The notes beneath the pieces are model-generated. The model worked only from the letters and a program-made list of their open reading frames with translations. It ran no database searches and was not told the DNA's origin. Below, one piece after another: positions 8,880 through 16,881 of a stretch of 41,959 nucleotides of DNA. Position 1 is the first letter of the stretch, and each line of letters opens with the position of its first letter. The stretch comes from Clostridia bacterium (GTDB lineage Bacteria; Bacillota; Clostridia; Oscillospirales; Acutalibacteraceae): the NCBI GenBank assembly GCA_900770165.1, contig CAAGJJ010000038.1, forward strand, positions 1 to 41,959. The letters are read 5' to 3'. Both the position numbers and the translations under genes were made by a program.

Positions 8880-8925
8880 GTAAAAATAATGAAAAACTGA
8901 TATGAAAAACATATCGTCATTATTA
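8880..8925 (-). terminator. Rnf operon terminator, first of two
   Basis: Inner stem GATATG/CATATC with a loop of five bases is extended by an outer stem AATAATGA/TCATTATT. A T-rich tail follows on the minus strand. Together with the next hairpin it gives tandem termination after rnfB. Confidence 0.6.
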
Positions 8926-8956
8926 TACACTATATTGTCAAATTTGTAAAGATAAT

Positions 8957-9748
8957 TTATGAAAAAATTTCTATACAGTTCTGTTTACAAACATCCAAAC
9001 ATTTTCCACACCCTATACATTTTTCTGGATTCACTTTTGCAACAAAGTTTTCTACTATTATAGCATTACTTTCGCACGCTTTTACACATTTCATACATCC
9101 TATGCACCCAGCACTGCAATCTTTTTTCGTTTTTGCACCTTTATCACAATTTGAACATTTAACAATAGCTTGTTTTTTTATTGGAATAAATTCTATTAGT
9201 CCCTTTGGACATGCAGACACACACATAGAGCATCCTACACACTTTTGCGGATTTATAACCGCTACTCCATCACAAATTGTTATGGCTCCATACTTACAAA
9301 CCTTTAAGCAATCGCCAAAACCTATGCATCCATAAGAGCAATTTCCAGGTCCTGAATATAACTGGTTTGCTGCTGAACAAGATTTTACTCCTTGATATAT
9401 CATTTTAGTATTGGTATTAATACTCATACCTGAACATTTTACAACAGCTACTTTATATTCAATATTAGAAATATCTTCCCCTAAAATTTTTGATATTCCT
9501 TCAGCTACAGTTTTACCTCCTGGAGAACAAAGCCCAATATTTGCTTTTCCTCCAGAAAGAGCCTTTGCATATCCTTCACAACCAGAATAACCACAAGCAC
9601 CACAATTTGCCCCTGGTAAAATATCTTTTATTTTTTCTGCAATTTCATCCTTAGGAACATGCATTACTACAGATGCAACAGCTAAAATAAACCCCGCAAC
9701 TAACCCTATACTTGAAACAAGAAAAACTGGAAATATTACTTGCCCCAT
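8957..9748 (-). CDS. rnfB: Rnf complex iron-sulfur subunit RnfB
   Basis: RnfB accepts electrons from reduced ferredoxin in the Rnf complex (ferredoxin:NAD+ oxidoreductase coupled to Na+ or H+ export). It has one N-terminal membrane segment (about 5-28). A four-cysteine Fe-S motif follows (C49, C52, C57, C74). Four ferredoxin-like CX2-5CX2-5CX3C sets come next: 137/141/147/151, 170/173/176/180, 215/218/221/225 and 244/247/250/254. Extra cysteines at 198, 201 and 211 are also present. It is last in the operon, 10 bp after rnfA, with an AAGGAGG site. The 263-residue length is near that of clostridial RnfB proteins. Confidence 0.95.
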   Translation of the reverse strand: MGQVIFPVFLVSSIGLVAGFILAVASVVMHVPKDEIAEKIKDILPGANCGACGYSGCEGYAKALSGGKANIGLCSPGGKTVAEGISKILGEDISNIEYKVAVVKCSGMSINTNTKMIYQGVKSCSAANQLYSGPGNCSYGCIGFGDCLKVCKYGAITICDGVAVINPQKCVGCSMCVSACPKGLIEFIPIKKQAIVKCSNCDKGAKTKKDCSAGCIGCMKCVKACESNAIIVENFVAKVNPEKCIGCGKCLDVCKQNCIEIFS

Positions 9749-9758
9749 ATTTTCCTCC

Positions 9759-10373
9759 TTACTTAAAAATACCGTCTACAACACCTTGAAATCCTAAAAA
9801 TGACAAAGCAACTAACGATGCTGCTATAAGTGTAATTGGCAAGCCTTCAAGGAATTCTGGAATATCACTATCTTCTAGCCTTCGCCTAACTCCAGCAAAA
9901 ATTACCATCGCAACCATAAAACCTGCACCTGCACCGAAAGCATTTACAAGCGATTCAACATATCCAAAATTTACATCTGACTGGCTTTTTTCAATAACAA
10001 GCATTGTAACTCCTAAAACAGCACAATTTGTTGTAATTAATGGCAAATATATTCCTAAAGATTCATATAACGGCTTCATATATTTTTTAAGCACTATTTC
10101 AACCAATTGAACAAGGGCCGCAATTATTAATATGAAAACAAGAGTTTGTAAATATCCTAATCCATTTGGGAATAATATATATGTAAAAATAGGCCAGGTT
10201 ACCGCTGTAGATAAAACCATAACAAATATAACAGCAGAACTCATTCCAAGTGCAGTATTAACTTTTTTTGAAACACCAAGAAAAGGGCAAATTCCTAAAA
10301 ACTTATTAAGTACATAATTATCTGTAAGAATCGCCGCCAAAAATATAGATACTAACGACTGAGCCTTGCCCAT
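9759..10373 (-). CDS. rnfA: Rnf complex membrane subunit RnfA
   Basis: RnfA is an integral membrane subunit which, with RnfE, forms the antiparallel core of the Rnf ion pump. It has six hydrophobic segments in 204 residues and the family-typical 'NYVLNKFLGICPFLGVSKK' N-terminal pattern with a membrane cysteine (about residue 29). A second conserved cysteine lies in 'TTNCAVLG' (about residue 117). In studied homologues these paired cysteines bind a [2Fe-2S] cluster between RnfA and RnfE. The ATG follows an AAAGGAGGG site. It lies between rnfE and rnfB. Confidence 0.95.
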   Translation of the reverse strand: MGKAQSLVSIFLAAILTDNYVLNKFLGICPFLGVSKKVNTALGMSSAVIFVMVLSTAVTWPIFTYILFPNGLGYLQTLVFILIIAALVQLVEIVLKKYMKPLYESLGIYLPLITTNCAVLGVTMLVIEKSQSDVNFGYVESLVNAFGAGAGFMVAMVIFAGVRRRLEDSDIPEFLEGLPITLIAASLVALSFLGFQGVVDGIFK

Positions 10374-10416
10374 ATTAATATTGACCCTCCTTTTAAAACA
10401 AATTAATTATTTAACA

Positions 10417-11073
10417 TTATTTAGAGGAACATTGGCTGCACATAGGACATGAATCGCACCCTACTTTTTTTGTATTTTTCTTAGGTTTTGAAAGTTTATT
10501 TGCAATAGCTATTAACATACCAAAAACAAAAAATCCACCAGGTGGGAGTATAAATATTAATATAGGATCAACAAAGCCTGAAGTTACCGGTTTCCCAAAT
10601 ATGCTACCCATACCAAAAAACTCCCTAACAACCCCCATTAACAATAAAGCAGCTGTAAAACCTATGCCCATACCGAGGCCATCTAAAATTGATGGTAAAA
10701 CTTTATTCTTATTTGCAAACATTTCCGCTCTTCCAAGTATAATGCAATTAACAACTATAAGTGGTAAAAATATACCAAGAGATTTATCAATTTCAGGTGC
10801 ATAAGCTTTTACAAGCATTTGTACAATAGAAACGAAACCTGCAATAATTGTTATATAAGCTGGTATTCTTACCTTGTTTGGAATAACATTTCTTAAACTA
10901 GATATAGCAGCATTAGAACATACCAAAACTGCAGTAGCTGCTATTCCCATACCAATAGCATTATTAGCCGCTGTTGTTACAGCTAGTGTTGGACAAGTTC
11001 CTAAAACCAAACATAAAACAGGATTCTCTTTAATTATGCCTTTTGTAAATTCCTTCCATAACGGTTTTTTCAT
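10417..11073 (-). CDS. rnfE: Rnf complex membrane subunit RnfE with cysteine tail
   Basis: RnfE is the membrane subunit paralogous to RnfA, with six hydrophobic segments. The paired cysteines for the membrane [2Fe-2S] cluster are visible in 'ENPVLCLVLGTCPTLAV' (about 21-27) and 'VVNCIILG' (about 113). Unusually, the C-terminus carries a cytoplasmic tail with four regularly spaced cysteines, C206xxC209xxC212xxC215, which could bind an extra metal or cluster. The start overlaps the rnfG stop as ATGA (4 bases), so translation is coupled. The tail makes the protein slightly longer than the membrane core needs. Confidence 0.94.
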   Translation of the reverse strand: MKKPLWKEFTKGIIKENPVLCLVLGTCPTLAVTTAANNAIGMGIAATAVLVCSNAAISSLRNVIPNKVRIPAYITIIAGFVSIVQMLVKAYAPEIDKSLGIFLPLIVVNCIILGRAEMFANKNKVLPSILDGLGMGIGFTAALLLMGVVREFFGMGSIFGKPVTSGFVDPILIFILPPGGFFVFGMLIAIANKLSKPKKNTKKVGCDSCPMCSQCSSK

Positions 11074-11642
11074 TTATCGTTCACCCCACCATTCTGTATA
11101 TTGTGGAATTTATCTACCGCTATATTAACAGCATCTGAAACAGCTTTTGAAGAAATAGTTGCACCTGTCATAGCTTTTATTTCTCCGGCATTTGGTTCTT
11201 GTTTCACAACAGAAAATCCGTTGTCTGGAACATTTCCTTTAAACTGGTCTCTAAAATCTTCTTTAGTTGCATTTGCTCCAAGACCCGGGGTCTCATTTTG
11301 CGATAAAAGAACAACTCCTGTTACTTGGTTATCTATAGATATTCCTGTCATAACCAAAATTTCTCCGCCATATCCTTTTACACTTGTTGTAAATACATAT
11401 CCTATTATGTTTCCTTGCTCATTTAATCCTTCAAAAGTATCTTCTGTATTATTAATCTCCTTAAATTCAAAAGCTTCAGGTAATACAGTTTTTTTTGTTA
11501 TTGTGACTTTGTCTTTTTCCATTTTATCTATAACAGGATTTGTAACTATGTTTGTAACTGTTAGTAACACTGTAACTATTAAACAAATTAACCCTAACGA
11601 CAATGCAGGTATAAGGGCCTCTTTTACTCTAAAGCTTTTCAA
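11070..11642 (-). CDS. rnfG: Rnf complex flavoprotein subunit RnfG
   Basis: RnfG is anchored by one N-terminal segment (about 10-32), with its FMN-binding domain on the outer face. The flavin attachment motif is MTGATISS with Thr162 as the expected covalent FMN site, loaded by an ApbE-type transferase. Such a gene heads this operon. The start is TTG at 11642 with AAGGAGTG seven bases upstream, and no ATG lies nearby in frame. Its stop overlaps rnfE by four bases. The 190-residue length is typical. Confidence 0.95.
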   Translation of the reverse strand: MKSFRVKEALIPALSLGLICLIVTVLLTVTNIVTNPVIDKMEKDKVTITKKTVLPEAFEFKEINNTEDTFEGLNEQGNIIGYVFTTSVKGYGGEILVMTGISIDNQVTGVVLLSQNETPGLGANATKEDFRDQFKGNVPDNGFSVVKQEPNAGEIKAMTGATISSKAVSDAVNIAVDKFHNIQNGGVNDK

Positions 11643-11683
11643 CTAAAAACACTCCTTATTAAAAAGATCCCTCAAAAAATCAT

Positions 11684-12622
11684 TTAATTTTTAAGTTTAC
11701 CATAAGACTTGGGCATAGTAAATTTTTCTATATGTGGTACCAGTATATTCATTAAAATTATTGAAAATGAAACTCCTTCTGGTAATGCCCCAAAAAGCCT
11801 AATTAACATTGTAAATATTCCGCAACCTATTCCAAATACCAACCTTCCTTTAAAACATAACGGTGATGTTACATAGTCGGTAGCCATAAATATTGCTCCC
11901 AAGAGTAGCCCACCTGAAAGGACATGATACACAGGATCTTCTCTAGCTAATAAGGCTATTAATATAACTGTTCCAATATAAGATAACGGAATTACCGGTT
12001 TTATAATGCCTTTATGTACAAGGTATATCCCTCCTAAAATAAGAGCAAAAGCACATGTTTCCCCTAAGCATCCGCCATGTATTCCAAACAATAGCTTTAA
12101 ATATGAAGGAACTTCTCCACCTGTATCTTTAATTGCAAGAGGAGTTGCTGTTGTTACCGCATCAATTAAAGCATTAGGCTTTGAAAATGGTTTAACCCAT
12201 GAAGTCATGGCAGATGGGAATGAAACCATTAATACAATTCTTGCAGCTAAAGCAGGATTTGCAAAGTTTTGGCCAATTCCACCAAACATCTGCTTTACAA
12301 CCACAATAGCAACTACTGCACCGAACATAGCAATTGATAAATTTATATTCACTGGTAAATTAAGAGCCAAAAGTAAACCTGTTACAACGGCACTTAAATC
12401 CGATATTGTATCTTCCCTTTTCATTACTTTTCTACATATGTATTCTGAAAGAACACTTGTTGAAACAGTAACCGATATAACAATTAAAGATCTAAAACCA
12501 AAAATAATTACCGAAGCAATTACTGCAGGGATAAGTGCAATAATAACATCAAGCATAATTTTTTTAGTTGTATCTCCTTTTCTAATGTGTGGAGATGGTG
12601 AAACATACAGTTTCTGATTCAT
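11684..12622 (-). CDS. rnfD: Rnf complex membrane flavoprotein RnfD
   Basis: RnfD is an integral membrane subunit with about nine to ten segments that carries covalent FMN. The attachment motif is DAVTTATPL with Thr160 as the expected flavinylated residue. The conserved 'FGGIGQNFANPALAARI' segment (about 113-130) is also seen. It has a GAGGTAG site before the ATG. It lies 8 bp after rnfC. In the complex it passes electrons between RnfG and RnfC and is thought to take part in ion translocation. Confidence 0.95.
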   Translation of the reverse strand: MNQKLYVSPSPHIRKGDTTKKIMLDVIIALIPAVIASVIIFGFRSLIVISVTVSTSVLSEYICRKVMKREDTISDLSAVVTGLLLALNLPVNINLSIAMFGAVVAIVVVKQMFGGIGQNFANPALAARIVLMVSFPSAMTSWVKPFSKPNALIDAVTTATPLAIKDTGGEVPSYLKLLFGIHGGCLGETCAFALILGGIYLVHKGIIKPVIPLSYIGTVILIALLAREDPVYHVLSGGLLLGAIFMATDYVTSPLCFKGRLVFGIGCGIFTMLIRLFGALPEGVSFSIILMNILVPHIEKFTMPKSYGKLKN

Positions 12623-12630
12623 ATTTAAAA

Positions 12631-13971
12631 CTACCTCTTCTCCTCGGCTTTTAATAAAGCTTTTCCTAGTCTAATAGATTGAACTAACTGTCTTCCAGCC
12701 GGACAATTATAGACACAGCAACCACATTCCATACATGTCATAACATTATATTTTTTGATTTCATTTATATTTCTTTTTTTCACAGCTTTTTCAAGCAGTG
12801 TTGGCATAAGATGCATTGGGCAATTTTGTATACATCGTCCACATCTAATACATGCTGTAGGTTCTGGAAGAACTGAATCTTTTTCATTTAGTGCAATAAT
12901 AGCATTATTTTGTTTCAATATTGGTAACGCATCGCTTACCACTGCAAGCCCCATCATGGGCCCACCCATTAATATTTTTCCGGGTTCACATTTATAACCG
13001 CCACAAAAATCTATGACATCAGAAATAGGTGTTCCTATTGGCACTATTACGTTTTGTGGACTCTTAATTGCAGAGCCATCTACAGTAATTCTCTTAGAAA
13101 CTAATGGTATTCCTGTTTTAAGATATGAAGCCAAAAAAGATACCGTAGTAATATTCATAATTAAACAACCAACATCTAATGGGAGTTTGCCAGAAGGTAT
13201 TTCCCTTCCAGTGCAAAATCTAATAAGAACTTTTTCTGCTCCTCCTGGATATTTCGATTCTAATTTTAAAACTTGAACTTTATGCGCAATATCTACTTTT
13301 TTATTAGAAATTATTCTCTCAAATTTTCTAATAACATCTGGTTTATTATCTTCAACAGCAATAATAACTCTATCTATGTTAAGAAGTTTTTTAATTATAT
13401 AAATACCTGAAAAAAGTTTCTCTGAATTTTTTAATGCTTCTACATGGTCTGACGTTACATAAGGTTCACATTCAGCAGCATTAATAATTAATGTATCTAC
13501 ATTCTTTTCTTTTGCAATAGAAAGTTTAACATGAGAAGGGAAACCTGCACCACCAAGACCAACTAAACCACTCTTTTTAACTTCATTTACAAGATCATTA
13601 GAATTATTAACTGTTGGTGCAGATATAGAACTACTCATGCTCATCTTACCATCAGATTCAATAACAACAGCTTGAACCTTACCTACATTTGGTAAACTAA
13701 TTTCTGTAATGCCCGAAACTTCTCCAGAAATGCTCGCATGAATAGGTGCGCTAACATATGCCTGCATTTCTCCTACAACATCACCAATTTTAACTATATC
13801 ACCTTTTTTTACACAAGGTTTGCAAGGAACTCCAATATGTTGACTCATAGGCAATATTACCTTTTTAGGGAAAAGCATCGTATTAGAATTTTTATGTGCA
13901 GTATTTTTTCTGCCTGGAATATTTATACCACTATTTATTTTAAAAGGAAATTTAGGAAATGTAATATACAT
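12631..13971 (-). CDS. rnfC: Rnf complex NADH-side subunit RnfC
   Basis: RnfC is the peripheral NAD(H)-binding subunit, related to NuoF. The glycine-rich FMN/NAD site GLGGAGFPSHVK lies at 138-149 and an AAECEPY segment at 165-171. Two [4Fe-4S] motifs are C374xxC377xxC380xxxC384 and C413xxC416xxC419xxxC423. An N-terminal barrel-sandwich-like segment has two further cysteines (C50, C53). The ATG follows an AAGGAAG site. It is the first true rnf gene, in the canonical C-D-G-E-A-B order. Confidence 0.95.
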   Translation of the reverse strand: MYITFPKFPFKINSGINIPGRKNTAHKNSNTMLFPKKVILPMSQHIGVPCKPCVKKGDIVKIGDVVGEMQAYVSAPIHASISGEVSGITEISLPNVGKVQAVVIESDGKMSMSSSISAPTVNNSNDLVNEVKKSGLVGLGGAGFPSHVKLSIAKEKNVDTLIINAAECEPYVTSDHVEALKNSEKLFSGIYIIKKLLNIDRVIIAVEDNKPDVIRKFERIISNKKVDIAHKVQVLKLESKYPGGAEKVLIRFCTGREIPSGKLPLDVGCLIMNITTVSFLASYLKTGIPLVSKRITVDGSAIKSPQNVIVPIGTPISDVIDFCGGYKCEPGKILMGGPMMGLAVVSDALPILKQNNAIIALNEKDSVLPEPTACIRCGRCIQNCPMHLMPTLLEKAVKKRNINEIKKYNVMTCMECGCCVYNCPAGRQLVQSIRLGKALLKAEEKR

Positions 13972-14000
13972 AAACTTCTTCCTTTCTATAAGTATGTATT

Positions 14001-14531
14001 CTAAATAACTTTTATTTTTTCTAGCATTGGTATAGATATATTCAGAATAATACCTGTAAGAAAACCTGTTGCAAGCGCAAAAATTATAAGCATTGGCAAA
14101 TAATATATTAATGAAAAGGTTTTAGTAATTAAAATAACAACTATTAATTGAGTTAAATTATGAACTACAGCCCCAATAATACCTACCCCAATAAGCCCAA
14201 ATATTCTTTTTTTCAAAAGTAAACCAGATACAATTGTACTAATAACTCCTGCAAAAAAGCTCATTAAAAATGCCATTATCCCTCTTGTTATTCCGACAAA
14301 TAAAGATTTAACAATAGAAATAATTAATGCAGGTAGTAACCCAAAAGCACCAGCTGTATACATAGTTACGATATTTGATAATCCTAATTTCGCCCCTGGT
14401 GGCATAAACATCATCACAGGGATCATAGAGTCTATTGCCGACAGGACTATTGATAAAGTACAAAGCAAAGACATTACAGTTAATTTTATTGTTTTTGTTT
14501 TAATATTATAATTAGAGAACTTATTTTTCAC
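14001..14531 (-). CDS. Gx transporter family (HepS-I-like) membrane protein
   Basis: This small integral membrane protein has about five to six segments in 176 residues. The pattern 'PGAKLGLSNIVTMYTAG' (about 45-62) is typical of the family annotated as Gx transporter or, historically, heptaprenyl diphosphate synthase component I. The fold resembles the S-components of ECF-type vitamin transporters. The start is GTG at 14531 with an AGGTAAT site. It lies between the NusG-domain-II gene and rnfC in the operon. A flavin or quinone-precursor role beside flavin transferase and Rnf is plausible but unproven. Confidence 0.85.
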   Translation of the reverse strand: MKNKFSNYNIKTKTIKLTVMSLLCTLSIVLSAIDSMIPVMMFMPPGAKLGLSNIVTMYTAGAFGLLPALIISIVKSLFVGITRGIMAFLMSFFAGVISTIVSGLLLKKRIFGLIGVGIIGAVVHNLTQLIVVILITKTFSLIYYLPMLIIFALATGFLTGIILNISIPMLEKIKVI

Positions 14532-14550
14532 ACATTATTACCTATAAATC

Positions 14551-14961
14551 TTAGCCTGTTACCGCATCGGCTATAGATTTCCCTCCAATTATTTCAATAA
14601 TTAGTTTTGCTGGCATACAAACAGCCACCTGGCCTGGTTGAGATATTTTTCCTGCACTAATACAAATTTTATCTGGACAATTATTTTCTTTAAATGAAAT
14701 TTTTCCTTTTTCCACTAATATTTTAGTATTATATTTGTTCTCAATTGGGATATAATACGGTTCATCCACACTATTTAAATCTATTCTATAAATTTCTTTA
14801 TTATCATATTTAATAACAGCAATATGTGAAAAATCTTCACTTTTGTTATTGTTCTTAAAAATAAACACTGCAGTAAAAGCTGCCGCTAAAATACAAATCA
14901 GTACTAATATTAAATCTCGGCTTTTTATTAATTTATATTTTCTATTTTCATTTCCAATCAC
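14551..14961 (-). CDS. NusG domain II-containing membrane-anchored protein
   Basis: This is a 136-residue protein with one N-terminal membrane segment (about 16-33) and an outer domain like NusG domain II. It ends with the characteristic 'NCPDKICISAGKISQPGQVAVCMPAKLIIEI' pattern; key residues are C-P-D-C, G, QPG and C-M-P. The paired cysteines suggest a redox or metal site, but no function is established. The start is GTG at 14961 inside the 3' end of the flavin transferase gene (14-base overlap) with a GAGGAG site. The same small gene is commonly found next to Gx transporters and flavin transferases in Clostridia, which fits an accessory role in this operon. Confidence 0.87.
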   Translation of the reverse strand: MIGNENRKYKLIKSRDLILVLICILAAAFTAVFIFKNNNKSEDFSHIAVIKYDNKEIYRIDLNSVDEPYYIPIENKYNTKILVEKGKISFKENNCPDKICISAGKISQPGQVAVCMPAKLIIEIIGGKSIADAVTG

Positions 14962-16021
14962 TCATTCTAAACTCCTCATTAGTTATAATAACACTGTCAC
15001 GAATACCATCTGTAGCATAAACGTTTTTATCTTTGTCAGTAAAGATAGCTTGAGCATTGTAATAATCAAGAAGCTTAAGGCTTTTTTCTTTGCCCAAAAC
15101 GTAACAAGCAGTAGCAAGCAAATCGCTCATAGTTCCGTTATCATGCACAACAGAAACCGAAACTATATCTGTTTCTACCGGATACCCTGTTTGAGGATTT
15201 AAAATATGGTGGTATTTAATTCCATCTTTTTCAAAACATTTTTCATATGAACCTGAAGTTGAAATAAATCCTTCATAAATTTTTACAACAGCCATTCCTT
15301 CAGATTGTTCCATTCCCTTAAAAGGGTCTCTAATAGCAATTCTCCATGGAACTTTATTCGATTTTCTACCAAATACTCCTACGCTTCCTCCAACAGCTAC
15401 AATACCATATTCCGCACCTTTATTTTTATATGCTTCAATAGCAACATCACAAGCAGTGCCCTTTCCAGCAGCACCTAAGTCAATACCACTGCCTTCTTTA
15501 ACAAGTTTTGCTCTTTTTACATCTTCATTAATTTTAAGAAAATTATAATTTACTAAAGGTAAATTGCTTTCAATATCCGTAGTAGAAGGTATTTTTTTAT
15601 CTTCACCATCAAAATTCCAAAGTTTAGAGACCGGTAATATTGTTAAATCGTAAGAGTCTGCACTTCTCTTCGAAACATCAACACTCTTTAAAAGAACATC
15701 TAGTGTTATGTCATCAAGATCTACCCATTCTTTTCCCGAACCTTTGTTGATTTTTGCTATTTCTGAATCATCTATTCTCCAAGATATCAACTTTTCTAAA
15801 TTTTGTATACTAACAATTGCAGCATTAGCTGCTTCCTCTGAATTTTTTCCATACACAGTTTGCTGCACATAGGTTCCCATAGCAATATTTGCATTACTAA
15901 AAGATTTTTCTATTCTGTCTACTCTATCAAATATTACAAGCAATGTTGTAATAATAACAATTAATATTGTAAATAAAATAATATATGCCTTTAAAGAGTT
16001 TTTATTTCCAATTTTATTCAA
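14948..16021 (-). CDS. apbE: FAD:protein FMN transferase (ApbE family)
   Basis: This Mg-dependent enzyme transfers FMN from FAD to a threonine in target flavoproteins outside the membrane. A membrane anchor lies at about 12-30. Family motifs are SWRIDDSEIAKIN, GIDLGAAGKGTACD (about 180-195), VGGSVGVFG, and the C-terminal 'TGYPVETD...VHDNGTMSDLLATACYVLG', which includes the Asp/Thr metal ligands. The 357 residues are usual. The start is TTG at 16021 behind GGGGAGA. As first gene of the operon with rnfD and rnfG, its natural substrates are very likely those two subunits. Confidence 0.94.
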   Translation of the reverse strand: MNKIGNKNSLKAYIILFTILIVIITTLLVIFDRVDRIEKSFSNANIAMGTYVQQTVYGKNSEEAANAAIVSIQNLEKLISWRIDDSEIAKINKGSGKEWVDLDDITLDVLLKSVDVSKRSADSYDLTILPVSKLWNFDGEDKKIPSTTDIESNLPLVNYNFLKINEDVKRAKLVKEGSGIDLGAAGKGTACDVAIEAYKNKGAEYGIVAVGGSVGVFGRKSNKVPWRIAIRDPFKGMEQSEGMAVVKIYEGFISTSGSYEKCFEKDGIKYHHILNPQTGYPVETDIVSVSVVHDNGTMSDLLATACYVLGKEKSLKLLDYYNAQAIFTDKDKNVYATDGIRDSVIITNEEFRMSDWK

Positions 16022-16074
16022 TATAATCTCCCCTAATCAGAACTAGATTTAACACTAAATTCCAGTTAAAAATA

Positions 16075-16155
16075 ATTTTATCATTTAACCCTACTATTTT
16101 CAAGCCACACTCAATACAATATTTTGAATTATACATACTAAAAAATAATGAACAA
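16075..16155 (-). promoter_or_regulatory. Candidate promoters of the apbE-rnf operon
   Basis: Two vegetative-type promoters can be read on the minus strand. One is TTGAAA (16098-16103), 17 bases, TAAAAT (16075-16080). The other is TTGTTC (16150-16155), 16 bases, TATAAT (16128-16133). Both point toward apbE, leaving an untranslated leader of roughly 50 to 100 bases. Confidence 0.55.
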
Positions 16156-16197
16156 ATAATAATTAATACACATAAAGTAAAAAGCATATTAAAAATA

Positions 16198-16226
16198 TTT
16201 ACTTTATTTTTTCTTTGTGGTATAAT
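16198..16226 (+). promoter_or_regulatory. rpsO promoter
   Basis: TTTACT at 16198-16203, a 17-base spacer and a perfect TATAAT at 16221-16226 precede the rpsO leader. Transcription should start near 16233. Confidence 0.7.
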
Positions 16227-16232
16227 TTGCAG

Positions 16233-16322
16233 AGTAGCCGGTTCTCAGTTTAGGGGGCAAGCCTCGTAAGGTATTCGCACCAGCCCTTTACTTAGATTGA
16301 CGGCAATAATTTTTAAAGGTGG
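16233..16322 (+). promoter_or_regulatory. Structured rpsO leader (probable S15 autoregulatory element)
   Basis: GCCG at about 16236-16239 can pair with CGGC at 16301-16304. Inside it TAGGGGGC (about 16251-16258) pairs with GCCCTTTA (about 16283-16290), enclosing a further small stem. This gives a branched structure right before the ribosome binding site AAAGGTGG (16315-16322). S15 is known in several bacteria to bind such leader junctions and repress its own translation. The match here is by arrangement, not by a covariance model. Confidence 0.55.
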
Positions 16323-16329
16323 AATAAAA

Positions 16330-16593
16330 TTGTTAAAAGAAGAAAAATCTGCTCTTATTAAAGAGTACGCAAAACATGAAGGAGATACTGGTTCTCCTGA
16401 GGTTCAAATTGCATTATTAACTAAAAGAATCAACGACCTAACAGATCATCTTAAAATTCATAAAAAAGATCATCATTCTCGCCGTGGACTTTTGAAAATG
16501 GTTGGACAAAGAAGAAATCTTTTAAACTATCTAATGAAAACAGATATTGAAAGATATCGTTCTATTATTGCTAGATTAGGTATACGTAAATAA
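16330..16593 (+). CDS. rpsO: 30S ribosomal protein S15
   Basis: S15 binds 16S rRNA early in assembly of the 30S platform. The 87-residue product matches the family along its length: 'FAKHEGDTGSPEVQ'-like N-terminal part, 'HLKIHKKDHHSRRGLL' rRNA-binding centre and 'LNYLMKTDIERY' end. I chose TTG at 16330 rather than the longer reading frame from 16297. AAAGGTGG sits seven bases before it and the product then begins MLKEEKSAL, as in other S15 proteins. It is followed by pnp on the same strand, the rpsO-pnp order found in many bacteria. Confidence 0.96.
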   Translation: MLKEEKSALIKEYAKHEGDTGSPEVQIALLTKRINDLTDHLKIHKKDHHSRRGLLKMVGQRRNLLNYLMKTDIERYRSIIARLGIRK

Positions 16594-16870
16594 TTTTTAT
16601 TTAATTTATAGGCAAGTGACTTTGTCGCTTGCCTGTAGCTGTATACAGAGGATTTGTAACAAAATTAAGCTTGTTAAGAATAGTTGATTTTTATATGGTG
16701 TAAACTATATTACTTCTTAAACTAACAAGCTGGATATTTTAATATGCTAAAAATGGAAAACTATTTGGATATTAGCAGTGAAACGGATCCTCACCTTTTA
16801 TACAAAACTCAATTTTTAATGTGAGCCTCGGTTTTATTGCTAAAACCATAAGTTTTCCTAAAATAGTTTG
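16594..16870 (+). promoter_or_regulatory. Structured rpsO-pnp interval (pnp leader)
   Basis: This long interval holds several stems. GGCAAGTGAC at 16611-16620 pairs with GTCGCTTGCC at 16624-16633 (10 bp, TTT loop) but has no T run, so it is not a normal terminator. AGCTTGTTA at 16668-16676 pairs with TAACAAGCT at 16723-16731, with further inner pairing. A third, imperfect stem pairs CTCAC near 16790 with GTGAG near 16820. Long double-stranded leaders before pnp are cleavage and autoregulation sites in E. coli; a similar role here is inference. Confidence 0.5.
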
Positions 16871-16881
16871 GAGGAACATAA

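Noticed and set aside
11101..11646. 181-codon open frame on the plus strand opposite rnfG
   Set aside because: It is the complement of rnfG, whose family motifs and start are clear; no ribosome binding site or domain supports it.
12006..12617. 203-codon open frame on the plus strand inside rnfD
   Set aside because: It is antisense to a clear rnfD, has no binding site or family resemblance, and its composition reflects the reverse strand of membrane-protein codons.
16297..16329. Upstream extension of rpsO by eleven codons
   Set aside because: The extra residues do not belong to S15, and the ribosome binding site lies between the two possible starts.
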